Below, piece after piece: positions 46,188 to 55,687 of a DNA stretch of 64,000 bases. Each line of letters opens with the position of its first letter. Positions within the stretch are counted from its first letter, which is position 1. Under the pieces are notes generated by a model, which did not search any database, had not been told where the DNA came from, and saw only the letters and a program-made list of their open reading frames with translations. The translations under genes were made by a program, and so were the position numbers. Source of the DNA: Linanthus parryae (Eukaryota; Streptophyta; Magnoliopsida; Ericales; Polemoniaceae); NCBI GenBank assembly GCA_023055425.1, contig JALGPY010000001.1, forward strand, positions 116,665,057 through 116,729,056. The letters run 5' to 3'.

Positions 46188-46192
46188 CTTAG

Positions 46193-46594
46193 CAACAAAA
46201 ATGACGAGAGTTTGTTTTCTTTCCCTACAAAATAACATTCAAATACGGCAAGAATAAGCTAAATTGGCTATATTTTTGCCGTTAAAAATAGAAACATAAA
46301 ATGCAAAAATAATACCTTTGACGGCCAAGATATTGCCGTATATGGTAGTCCAAATACTGCGAGATGTATTATCAGTCGCCGTATATATTTTGCCATAAAC
46401 GGCGATTCAATTGCCGTATCTGATAATCAAATACGGCGAGAGGGATTTTACGGTGATGGTTTTTCATGACAAAGAGTATTAACGTCAAAATACCTCGCGG
46501 CCGAGCAAATATTCACCGTTTAAGCATTAAACGGCAAAAAAATCATATAAACGGCGTTCTTTTCTCGCCGTATTTCGGTACGTTTCCAGTAGTG
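46193..46594. repeat. Right terminal and subterminal repeats of the CACTA element
   Basis: Contains AAATACGGCAAGAA, ATACGGCGAG, AAACGGCGATT and TTGCCGTAT-type motifs in both orientations and ends TTTCCAGTAGTG, followed by AGA. It matches the left end in motif content. Confidence 0.78.
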
Positions 46595-46751
46595 AGACTC
46601 GAACCAGAGATATGATAATTGGTTACATGCATTTGATAATGGACTGTGAGATAATGGGAAGTGCAGGATAAAGACACCTTAGACTGAGTCACATTAAAAA
46701 CTGTGTTAGTTCCCCTATGCAAATTAAAAAGTGGCCCTTAAGTTATTTTAT

Positions 46752-47163
46752 GGGTAAAAGACACTTTCATCCCCCCTCTAATTTTATTGAATGACACTTT
46801 CACCCACTCAGTTTAGAAAAGGATACTTTCATTCTTTCAGTGTACCGAACTTCAAGTAATTTACACTTTGTGCCTGTGATCCTCTTAGTTTGGGAGTAGC
46901 GTTCGTTTTGGAGATCAGTTCGACCCAATATCATGCAAAAGATCTAATATACCATTGAATAATGCCTGCAATTTTTATAAAGTGAAGGTAAATTTCTCCT
47001 AAAAATTATTTTTTTACCAACGGTTTTCAAATCCCCGACTAAAAGGGTGTAACTTTTTTTTTGAATTTTGGCACACTATAGGGGTGAAAGTGTCCATTCT
47101 CAAACTGTAAGGGGTGAGAGTGTCCTTCAATCAAACTAGAGGGGGCGAAAGTCTCTTTTACGC
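46752..47163. mobile_element. MULE-like MITE with long terminal inverted repeats (412 bp)
   Basis: The left end GGGTAAAAGACACTTTC pairs with the inverse of the right end, GCGTAAAAGAGACTTTC, and the similarity runs on for about 60 bases. The interior is AT-rich and non-coding. No target duplication is recognisable, so the ends may have decayed. The terminal bases are shared with 47451-48799 and 54521-60868. Confidence 0.7.
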
Positions 47164-47450
47164 TTCACCTTTCCCTACCTCGGTCCTTCATTTTTTTTGA
47201 GAAACCCTACCTCGGTCCTTTACAATGGATAAACCGGGCTTAATTTGAACGGGTCGACGCCTGCAAAGAGACAGCAAACGAGTCGTGGTTGTGGTCTCGG
47301 TGGCGTCAGCGCGGCGTCGACTTCAGTTCTTACTTCTCTTCTTCTTCGTCTCGAAATCTTGTTCTTCTTCTTCTTCCTTTTTTTTTGAGAAACTGTGTTC
47401 TTCTTTCTCTTGTAGTTGTATGGATTTGTTGTATGCTAGCTTAAATGTAT
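47164..47450. other. Gene-free spacer
   Basis: Contains two near copies of CCCTACCTCGGTCCTT and a pyrimidine-rich stretch (TTCTTCTTCTTC). Nothing is coding. Confidence 0.5.
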
Positions 47451-48799
47451 GGGTAAAAGACACTGACCACCCCTGGGTTTAGGGAAAATTCCACCCCGCT
47501 ACCCTGGGTTTTGGATAAAGACACTGCGCACCCAGTTAATGGAATATTCCGTGGACAATTTGCACCCTTCTGTCATGTTCTGTTAGATACGTGGTATATT
47601 GAACTTTTTCGGACCATATTACCCTTATGCATTTTCTGTGTTTTTTTGCCCTAGTTTATCAACAAGAACATCATGCCAAGAACATCAAGAACACCAAGAA
47701 CATTTTAATAAATTAGATTACTTCAACAACACCAATCAAAGATCCACAGTCTCCCTGTCTCTCACAGTCCACAATCACCACCACCATCAGCTGTAATCAA
47801 CGCCACCAGACCGCCACCAACATAAACAGAAATAAGACCAATTAACATAGAAGGTATGAATAAAACAGATCTAGTTAGAAAATTCATACTTCTAAACATA
47901 TAATACAACACACTGATCTTGAATCAGTTCTTGAGCACCATTTTGACAAAAAATAAAAAACAAAAAAATAAAAAAATCAATAGCACCACTGCCACCAGTC
48001 CAAAACAGCACCACCATCACCACCACCTCGCCACCGACGCCTCAATAAAAATAGATCTATACATGGAGGAAGAAAAAGAAGATCCAAATTGATCTATAGA
48101 ATGAGAGAAGAAAAGAAGATGATAGCAGATCCACATAGGAGAAGGAGAGAGAGAGAGAGAGATTTTTACCTGGATTCGTCCTCCACCGGATCGGAAGTGC
48201 CTCGCCGCCGCACCTTCAACATGCGGATCAGAAGAAGAGCCTCTCTGAGATCGCCGCCATCGTCGCCGTCATTTACATCGTAGGGTTCTTCTGTTTGGCT
48301 TCGTACCCCTCGTGGTTCAGACGACGACCTTCGGATTGGCCGCCGCGCCTTCAATTCCTTGCTCCTCCGTCGCCGTCGCCGTCGCCGTCGCATCTCCTCA
48401 ACCTAAGGCGGTCGCCGCCGTCGATCCAGTCGTCCCGGTGCTTCAATCAGAAGAAGACGATGAGAGATTCTCAATTTGGTAGTCGATTGGGGACTATGAG
48501 ATGAGAAGGAAAGTGAGAGAGAAGAGAGGGGGGACGTGAGTTTAGGGTCTGTCAGGTGTGGTATGAGAGAGTTGAGAAAGTGGGGGAAGAGAGAAGAAAT
48601 AGGGTTAGGAGAGGGAGGGATTAGGATATATATAGGTTGTAATTTTATAATATTTCAAGAGAAAAATAGTCTTTTTACCCACACAGTTAGTCAACAGTTA
48701 GCCTCCATCCAAAAAAAGGTGCGCAGTGTCTTTATCCAAAACCCAGGGTAGCGGGGTGGAATTTTCGCTAAACCCAGGGGTGGTCAGTGTCTTTTACCC
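47451..48799. mobile_element. Non-autonomous MULE / Pack-MULE candidate (1,349 bp)
   Basis: Terminal inverted repeats of about 85 bases start GGGTAAAAGACACTGACC and are almost perfect at the two ends. Flanks TAAATGTAT (47442-47450) and TAAATTTAT (48800-48808) match at 8 of 9, fitting the 9-bp duplication of Mutator-like elements. The interior has a GC-rich gene-like part (48160-48480) beside AT-rich, CACCA-rich DNA, which suggests captured host sequence. No transposase. Confidence 0.82.
48166..48393 (-). pseudogene. Captured first-exon-like fragment within the Pack-MULE
   Basis: The minus-strand frame of about 75 codons starts with an Arg run encoded by a CGC/CGT repeat and reaches AATCCAG/GTAAAAATC, a plausible donor near 48171. 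The following TCTCTC tract looks like an intron or UTR. GC content is far above the surroundings. I do not recognise a domain, and the Arg run comes from a simple repeat, so coding status is weak. Confidence 0.35.
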
Positions 48800-48868
48800 T
48801 AAATTTATTTTCCCATTTTGATGGACGTATGATGGTGTTAGTGGTGTTATTGCTGAGAGCTGTAATGC

Positions 48869-48888
48869 AGAGAGAGAGAGAGAGAGAG
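48869..48888. repeat. (AG)n microsatellite
   Basis: Ten AG dinucleotides in a row. Confidence 0.95.
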
Positions 48889-48954
48889 TAATAATTGTAA
48901 AAAAGCGCAGGGTAAACCTACATCCACCTTAATAGCTGTGTCATTCCTTGTGAG

Positions 48955-50227
48955 CAAAGTTTTCAAAACCGGACCGGTCATCGAACCGGCGAGACACTCA
49001 TTCACGGTCAACCGGTCAGACAGATGATTCAACCGATTTGATTACACGTTTTTGAATAACATACAATTTTATATATTTTTACATCTAAACAATATAATAA
49101 AAATAACATAAATTACTTGAATATGACTGATATATCATTCAAATTCACGATAAAAATTTAATCTAAACTCATTTACATAACAATAACATTATCAAATTCT
49201 ATTAAGAAATTGCATTAAATCATGCTTAGGTTTGGTTCAAATTTTTTAACATTTGATGCATAGTCTACGTTGCACGGGCACGGGCACGGTAAGACACGGA
49301 TACATATACATCAAATTCTATATGTATGTATATATGACGGACAGACACCTTAAGGTAAAGTCATAAGACATTAAAGCAATAACAAGTTTAGTCACTACCA
49401 TATATAAATAGATCAAAGCCTAAATAAGTTCAGACATTATAGGTAGGTCTTCGATTCTTCTCTTCTTTCGTCTTTGCCTCTTCGCGTTTTTTTTTTCTTT
49501 GTTTCGCAACCCCAATTTGAGTCTTTTAGATAGTGTGTAGCTAGGGTTAAGGGTCTATGTATTGAGAAGATGATACTTTATAATTTCTGAACAGTCCCTC
49601 TATTTTTTAGAATCACACAAAACAAACTCCGAGAAATTTTTAAAAATTCCAGACACGTGTGTCTCCGTTTTAAGACACTCGTGTCGGACGGCGTGTCTGG
49701 CCATTTTTTTTCCTGTTTTTGGAACCGAAACGTCACCTGGCGTGTCGGAAAAGTTTAGCGACTTGTTGGAGACGCTTTCGCATGTCGGAGTGTCTGAAAT
49801 GTAAACTGGAAAATATTTGGAGTGTCAGGTGCAACATAGTGTATAACTATAACAGTTTTTAATCATTATATTTGGTGATAATATTATTGTTTTTAAAAAT
49901 AGATTATGAACTTTTTATTTTAGTGATGGTTGATAAGTGAATTTCTTTTAATGGTATAACAATTTTTAATATAATATACTTGAAAGAGCTTATGTATATT
50001 TAAATTTACATCCACAGTATAAAAGCTTCCTTTGTTCAGTGGTTAGCAACCTGCCATAATAATGAATGGTTGCTGGTTCGTTGCTTGGTAGCGGCGAAAA
50101 GTAAATTTAATTTTCAGAATCAGGTCCAAACTGCTGGTTCTTTGTAGAACGGCCGGTTTTGACCGGTTTTTGCACTGAGCAGTTCATATACCGAACCGGC
50201 CGGTCCGGTCTGGTTTTTAAAACTATG
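48955..50227. mobile_element. Non-autonomous hAT transposon (1,273 bp)
   Basis: Left terminus CAAAGTTTTCAAAACCGG and the inverse of the right terminus, CATAGTTTTAAAAACCAG, are flanked by identical 8-base duplications CTTGTGAG (48947-48954, 50228-50235), the size used by hAT elements. CCGGTC-type boxes follow both ends. The inside is AT-rich without a transposase. Confidence 0.88.
49268..49836. mobile_element. Possible second TIR element nested inside the hAT element
   Basis: CGTTGCACGGG on the left and the inverse of the right end, TGTTGCACCTG, form short inverted ends. The interior is enriched in GTGTC/GACAC boxes (49650-49830), unlike the rest of the hAT. The flanks TAGTCTAC and TAGTGTAT only partly agree. 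Confidence 0.3.
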
Positions 50228-50235
50228 CTTGTGAG

Positions 50236-50469
50236 AACTTAGAAGAGAATGGGGGAAGTACTAGTCTTTCCTCTTTTCTACCTTATGTTTGTTCAAATTA
50301 ATAACACACAAGTTTGATGATGATACTGAATTAATAACCAAAATCCAAATTCCTGAAATATGTAAGGTCAAAATTACTAAATAATCAACGATTTCTCAGT
50401 CACTCTGAACCTAAACCAATAGCTGCATGAAAGGACTAGAATTAGTAGTTAATTGGCAGCCGTGATAAC
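50236..50469. other. Gene-free AT-rich spacer
   Basis: I see no ORF, repeat or TIR in this stretch. Confidence 0.5.
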
Positions 50470-50668
50470 GGCCCTGTTTGGATATTCAGGTTTTGTTAAC
50501 CTTTACAAAAAGTTAACCAAAACTTCAACCCAAAATTTGTAGGACTCACATTCCACTCATTTTTCTACTCACATAAAAGTCAAAATTTTAAAATCAAAAC
50601 CATTAAATCCAAACATTCACCTAGTTTGGTTAATCAAACAAGCACAACTTTGTTATCCAAACAGGGCG
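50470..50668. mobile_element. MITE with GGCCCTGTTTGG termini (199 bp)
   Basis: GGCCCTGTTTGGATA at the left matches the inverse of TATCCAAACAGGGCG at the right. Flanking AAC (50467-50469, 50669-50671) may be a 3-bp duplication, as in PIF/Harbinger-type MITEs. No coding capacity. Confidence 0.7.
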
Positions 50669-50880
50669 AACATGTTATCATTGTTAAGAACTGATTAGAA
50701 AATTTGATAAATTAGTTGTTTAATTTTCCCTCACCTAACGGGCAATTTGGGATGCATCATGGAGTCGACGACTACACAAGTTGAATATTATGCCTGTTGT
50801 TACAGGGTTAGAAGATGTCCACCTAGCAATTTCTGTTTGTTATTTTATATTTTATTAATTGATCAGATCTAGACTAACAA

Positions 50881-51143
50881 CTACCAGTCTGTCCCAGCTC
50901 TTTCTTCCCATTTGACTTTTTGACTCGTATCTGGGGTAACTTTGACCAGATGATTTGCATAGCAAAATAATACGATTTTTTGATAATTTTTCACCATATT
51001 ATAGAGCAAATTTTACTCTACAACATCAAGAAAAAATTATCAAAAAATTACATCGGTTTGCTATTCAAATCACCGGGTCAGAGTGACCCAGTGAATAGTG
51101 ACAAAAACCAAATTGAGAAGAAAGAGCTGGAACAGACTGGTAG
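50881..51143. mobile_element. Hairpin MITE with CTACCAGTCTGT termini, upstream of the DC1 promoter (263 bp)
   Basis: CTACCAGTCTGTCCCAGCTC pairs with the inverse of GAGCTGGAACAGACTGGTAG, and inner segments (TTGATAATTTTTC / GAAAAAATTATCA) also pair, so most of the element can fold on itself. A related half-copy is visible at about 51850-51925. No clear target duplication. It lies about 95 bases upstream of a TATA box. Confidence 0.7.
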
Positions 51144-51236
51144 TACAATAATGTAGTACTAGTAATTATGAATAATATCAAGTTGATAGGAAAAACTAAG
51201 TGGTCTGTAGCATGAAGTGTTTCCAAACGTGTTGTG

Positions 51237-51424
51237 CTATATAGTAGCTCCTCTGCAGGTATTGGGAGAACACTTCTCTCTCTCCCAAATTTCTGAATAT
51301 ATCTTCTGCTTCTCATCTCCTTCAGATGCTTCTTCAGTTTCCTTAGTTGGAATTCCATTCACTGAGTGAAGCAATTGTGGCACATGTGAGGTTTTCTCTG
51401 CAGAGGCTCATCAACAGACAACAG
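51237..51424 (+). promoter_or_regulatory. Probable core promoter and non-coding first exon of the DC1 gene
   Basis: CTATATAG at 51237-51244 is followed by a TCTCTCTCC-rich leader and ends at a good donor CAACAG/GTAAAC (51424/51425). The nearest strong acceptor with a coding exon is TTTATGCAG at 61083, 49 bases before the DC1 ATG. The join is inferred and would make a 9.66-kb 5'-UTR intron holding all the insertions between. Confidence 0.45.
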
Positions 51425-51984
51425 GTAAACATTGTTATAACTTGTTCGTTCTTGAATTTCTGGCTTTTGTTAGGGGTTTAGTTGAATGATTTTATGTTAA
51501 GTTAATCTTGTATTACTTTGTCAACTGAATGTTTTCTGCATTTGGAAAAGTGAATTGAGATGTACCCTCTCAAAAGTCATTTCACTGGACTGTAATTAGT
51601 TCGACTTCTTCTTAAAACAAGTATATCATGGAGAAATTGAGTCCATTATACCGTCTTAGTTTGTCATGCCCTTTAATTTGGGGTTATGGTACATTGGAAG
51701 TCAACGTTCTTCAAACTCAAGGCCATGCTTATCCTTCTTTTCAAGTTTCTTGTATGAGATAGAACATCCTTAAAATATTCTTTATATGTGTAGGCAGTAG
51801 CAGGCATGATATGTTAGATCATACTTTCTCTGTTTTCTGAAATTTTTAAATTGACTTTTTTCATACTTATTCGGGTTAATTTGACTTAGTAATTTGGATA
51901 ACAAAATGATGTAATTTTTCTATACTCTTAGCCCGCGAAGGCCAAGGCCTCTCCAATATTGTAAAATATCACAAACACTTCCTT

Positions 51985-53390
51985 TTTTTTGGAATAGCAA
52001 TTTTATATTAAAGAAGCGGCAGACAATATTGAGTTTGGATGTTACACGCTTTCACCCAGAACTGGGGGAAAACAGGGAAAAGAACACGATCGAAACAGAA
52101 AAACACAGAGCCAACATAAGGAGTTTGGGTGTTACATATTTCCACTCAAAACTCAGAAAATATAGGGTAAATTACATCATCATAACATAAATACACAAAA
52201 CCAACCCGCGAACAGCGACTTGCAAGAAGGGAGCCGTCGCAACAGAACCAATATAAGAAATTTGGTAATCCCAAAACAACTTGGTATAAAGCTGGGGGGG
52301 GTGAAGACAGGAAGGCCAGATAATAAATTATCCGGAGCTGGGTTATAGGACGTTCGCGCCAATCGGGGGGGGGGAGGGGGGGGGGGGTTAACACCCTAAT
52401 TTGGAGAGGCTGGTAAAACCCGAAATGACGTGAGGCATAGAAGCGTTTCATAGCTTCGGAAGAGGTGGAGGTCCTATCACTGAAAATAAAATTAGTCATT
52501 TGATGGGACGACCAAAAAGAAGAGGAAGTTGAAAAAACCCAGCGAACTCTTGAGACAACCTTATTTTCAAGAACCATGTGAGAGGCGAAAGAAATCCTGC
52601 TAGAAAAGTCCAACAGGCTGACAACTTTATTTCGCCAGAAGAACAGGGGAAAGATTATAAAAGAGAAGGAGGGGACGAGGAAGCGTCTGGACGACCTGCG
52701 CAAGACTATCCCTTGTCTTGCCAGTTCCAGCGACGAAACATCATGACAGATTTGGAGATTGTTGAGGAACAATCTCCGAAATCCCAATGTAAACAACAGG
52801 AACCCCTGACTTAGTCAACGACAAACCTGAAAAAACCCATGAGCGCCTCTGATCTCCAGGTTGCGGCGGCGGCGGGAGGTGGAAGGAATCGCCAAACATG
52901 GTAAGGTGAGGGAGGAGGAAGAGGTTAATCGAACTAGGGTTCACTGTTGGTGAAAGGGTGTTTTGGTAAAAAAATACGAAAGTGGATCCCTAACTCGCAA
53001 ATAACACAAATCGGATAAAGGGGACGAAAATCTGAATTTGCCGAAGAAGAAGAGCCTGAGAGGACTCCACTCTTACGGTGGTGGCTCCAACCGAAGTCCG
53101 GCGCCGCGGAGCCTCTACCAAGACCCGTCGAAAAACCCGACCGAGACGCAAAAAGGGGCGTCTCCTGACGATTGGACGGCGTGCCGGGGAGACAATGAAG
53201 AGGAAGGCAACACCAACTAGAGAGGTGAGGAAGATCGCCGGTGAAATAGAAAGAGGGAGAGAAGGGGAGGGGAACAAAGATAAAGATGGGGAAGTGGAGA
53301 GAGAGAAGGAGATGTGAGAGAGAGAGAGAAAGGAGAGAGAGCATTGCTCTGAGGAGAAAGATATCCAAATGTCTTTAGAGGGAATAATTT
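51985..53390 (-). mobile_element. Truncated LINE-like (or retroposon) insertion with poly(A)
   Basis: On the minus strand it starts in a CT-rich leader, has an ATG-led frame (52741-52944) and ends TTTAATATAAAATTGC..., then eight A. Flanks ACAAACACTTCCTT (51971-51984) and ACAAGCACTCCCTT (53391-53404) match at 12 of 14, a good long target duplication. No endonuclease or RT remains. A minus-strand ORF at 52146-52796 has no recognisable domain and crosses a G-run. Confidence 0.65.
52365..52387. repeat. Poly(G) run with one A
   Basis: Twenty-two G and one A in 23 bases, inside the LINE-like insertion. Such tracts are unusual in AT-rich plant DNA and also error-prone in assembly. Confidence 0.9.
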
Positions 53391-53513
53391 ACAAGCACTC
53401 CCTTGTTATACAAGATTTCTTATAAAATATTATTACTTTCCTATTGATGGAAACAAATGGTATTTGAATATATATTCAATTATATTCATACTAGAACGTG
53501 ATGGAGAAGAATC

Positions 53514-53923
53514 TGTTAGGTTTGTCTCGAATTCCGCAAGATGAATCGTGTACCCGATGCGTCTGATTTCTCCTCTGAGGAGGTGATTTATTAGGAGGTG
53601 ATAACTTGAGCTTGGTGGGATTTTCAACCTTCTCTAGTTTATTATATAAATAGAGGTGCTAGATATTGTTTTCTTCAGAACTTCAACTCATGAGTGGCAC
53701 ACCTGTTTAGTGTGTAGGAGAGTTGAGAGGCTTGTAGAGAGAAATGTGGGTGTACGGTTTTCGTATTAGTGAAAATTCTTTCTTACCCCGTGCACGTAGG
53801 CAACTTGCCGAAGCACGTTAAATATTGTGTTCTTTCTTTTCTCGTTCTCCTACATCGCGTGTTAGTTAGTGATCGTGTTTGATTTTACGTTGCGCGGGAT
53901 TTCGACGTGATAAATTCCCAACA
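53514..53923 (+). repeat. Solo LTR of a copia-type element (410 bp)
   Basis: Starts TGTTAGG and ends CCCAACA, with a TATATAAATAG TATA box near 53645 and a GTGAAAATTC, CCGTGCACGTAGGC downstream region typical of plant copia LTRs. Flanks GAATC and GATTC agree at 4 of 5. No internal region adjoins it. Confidence 0.65.
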
Positions 53924-54520
53924 GATTCATATTCGATCCAGATACGATCATATTGTAATCGGGTTCAATGGGGTTTAGATTGAACTCTCATCATACGAAA
54001 CTATCGTATCCATATCGGTCCAAGTATCCGCCACACACAAGACATACCAGATTGAGGTCAGGTTCGGATAAAATTCTAATAGTACCCCAAAAACAAAGTA
54101 ATAAAAATGGAATAAAAGTTGAGTTTGAGATATAAGATGTGCTTGAGATAGAAGAGAGGATAGGCATTCTGGTGGTCGAGAGCGAAGAGTGGGAGTCGAT
54201 GAATGCTATGTGGCTAGGGCTAGTGGAATGTGGTATGTATATTCATAAATAAATATGTTTTGGGGGGTAATCTTGTAGAGTACAAAACATACTCGGTTCA
54301 GATAGCATCGAGTATCCAATGCACCTGCAATATGATATGGATCCAATTATGATCAAAATGAACTTTCATAATCAACTATGTTTTAACTTGGATCACTTTC
54401 GGACTCGATTGGTTTTGGAATTGGATCAGTCGCATCTGGGATCGGGCTTGATCGCATTGCCATCTGTATACTAGGCCACTACAACATCTTACAAGTGCAT
54501 ATTTTTCTCTAATTAATTTC
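53924..54520. other. Gene-free spacer
   Basis: AT-rich, with scattered GGTTCGGATA / GATACGATC-type short repeats. No ORF or element ends that I can support. Confidence 0.5.
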
Positions 54521-54787
54521 AGGTAAAAGACTTTTTGCACCCCTGTCTTTCGGTGAAAAGACACTTTGGTCCCCTGACGTTTGAAAAATACACTTCACCA
54601 CCCTTTTAACTAACATAACTCAAACGTATCCTTAAATGACGAATTTACCCTCTGTAATTCAAGAAATTACTCACTATATATTCCTATTCTTTCTTCTCAT
54701 CATTTTCTTCTTCGTCTTCACTCTCTTCTCCTCATTTTATCCCTCCCCAATCTCCTCTTCACTCTCTTCTCATCTCTCTCTACCTTC

Positions 54788-55108
54788 GTGAACCCATCGC
54801 CGCTACCGCCTCTACCTCCGGAAACCACCACGACGTTCATCTCCTACCCTCAACCAACGGTGGCGACTCTGGGCTGTGACCGAACCCACCATCTATGTTC
54901 CTTTCTGTTCCTCTCTTTCCCCACCGCCGACGCCAAATACACCAGAACACACGACCCAATCAGATTTTGGATTTTAGAGAGAAGATACCTAATCGAAGCA
55001 TTTAGCCCTAAATCTACTTCTGGGTTCATCGGTTGGGACAAGGTAGATGAGTTTTTTGGGTTTCGTTGGGGGGTTTTGGTCAGTTGGGTTTTTGTTTCGG
55101 TCAATTGA
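54788..55108 (+). pseudogene. Possible captured gene fragment in the MULE-like element
   Basis: An open frame of about 105 codons after a TCTCTCTC leader, with a Pro/Thr-rich start (PPLPPETTTT). It begins at a GTG with no good ATG, and no domain is recognisable. The leader-plus-exon layout suggests host origin, but coding is doubtful. Confidence 0.3.
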
Positions 55109-55318
55109 GTTCGTGTGAGGCAGAGGGAGGCGAAGGCTGTAGTATTAGAGAGTGGTCATCGGTTCTTGGGTGTTCTGAATGGGAACTACAAAAACAACCT
55201 ATTTGCCACCATCATTGTGATACTACTACCCATTTTATTCTTCGTCGTCGTCTTCTGTCAAGTTAATGAATCGAATTGGGGTTGCTGGGTTTGGAAACCA
55301 GTGGTTTTGAGATATGGT

Positions 55319-55612
55319 TGTTAAGGACTAAATAGAAGCCTTTCTAAAAGAGTAGGGGTCATTGTGTAGTTTTTGTTAAGTCTGATTAATAGGTTGTTAG
55401 TTATAGCTTAGTTTCATATAAATGTAATGAATTGCTAAGTGTTCATTAATGTGAATTAACATAAGTTATCAATAGAAATCTTTGTAAAAGAGTAGGGGTC
55501 ATTGTGTAGTTTCTGTTAAGTCTGGTTAAGAGGTTTTTATTTATAGCTTAGTTTCATATAAAATGTAATGAATTGCTAAGTGTTCATTAATGAGAATTAA
55601 CAGAAGTTATCA
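55319..55612 (+). repeat. 5' LTR of the copia element, with tandem duplication
   Basis: The first unit 55319-55471 equals the 153-base 3' LTR in length and sequence order. A second unit, 55472-55612, repeats it without the first dozen bases (TGTTAAGGACTA) and leads straight into the primer site. Confidence 0.9.
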
Positions 55613-55625
55613 TGGTATCAGAGCC
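55613..55625 (+). other. Primer binding site of the copia element, iMet type
   Basis: TGGTATCAGAGCC directly follows the LTR's ATCA end. Confidence 0.92.
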
Positions 55626-55687
55626 TCTCGCGTAACTGCGACGCTCCCTTTTCAATTTCTAGGGTTTTCTCTTCTTGTTTGTCGATT

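Noticed and set aside
46743..47172. 9-bp target duplication for the 412-base MITE
   Set aside because: TTATTTTAT and TTCACCTTT do not match, so no duplication is claimed.
47285..47482. 65-codon plus-strand ORF rich in Phe and Ser
   Set aside because: Derived from TTC/TCT runs next to a MULE terminus, with no gene features.
52146..52796. 216-codon minus-strand ORF in the LINE-like insertion
   Set aside because: It includes the poly(G) run and low-complexity tracts and has no RT or endonuclease motifs, so I do not call it a gene.
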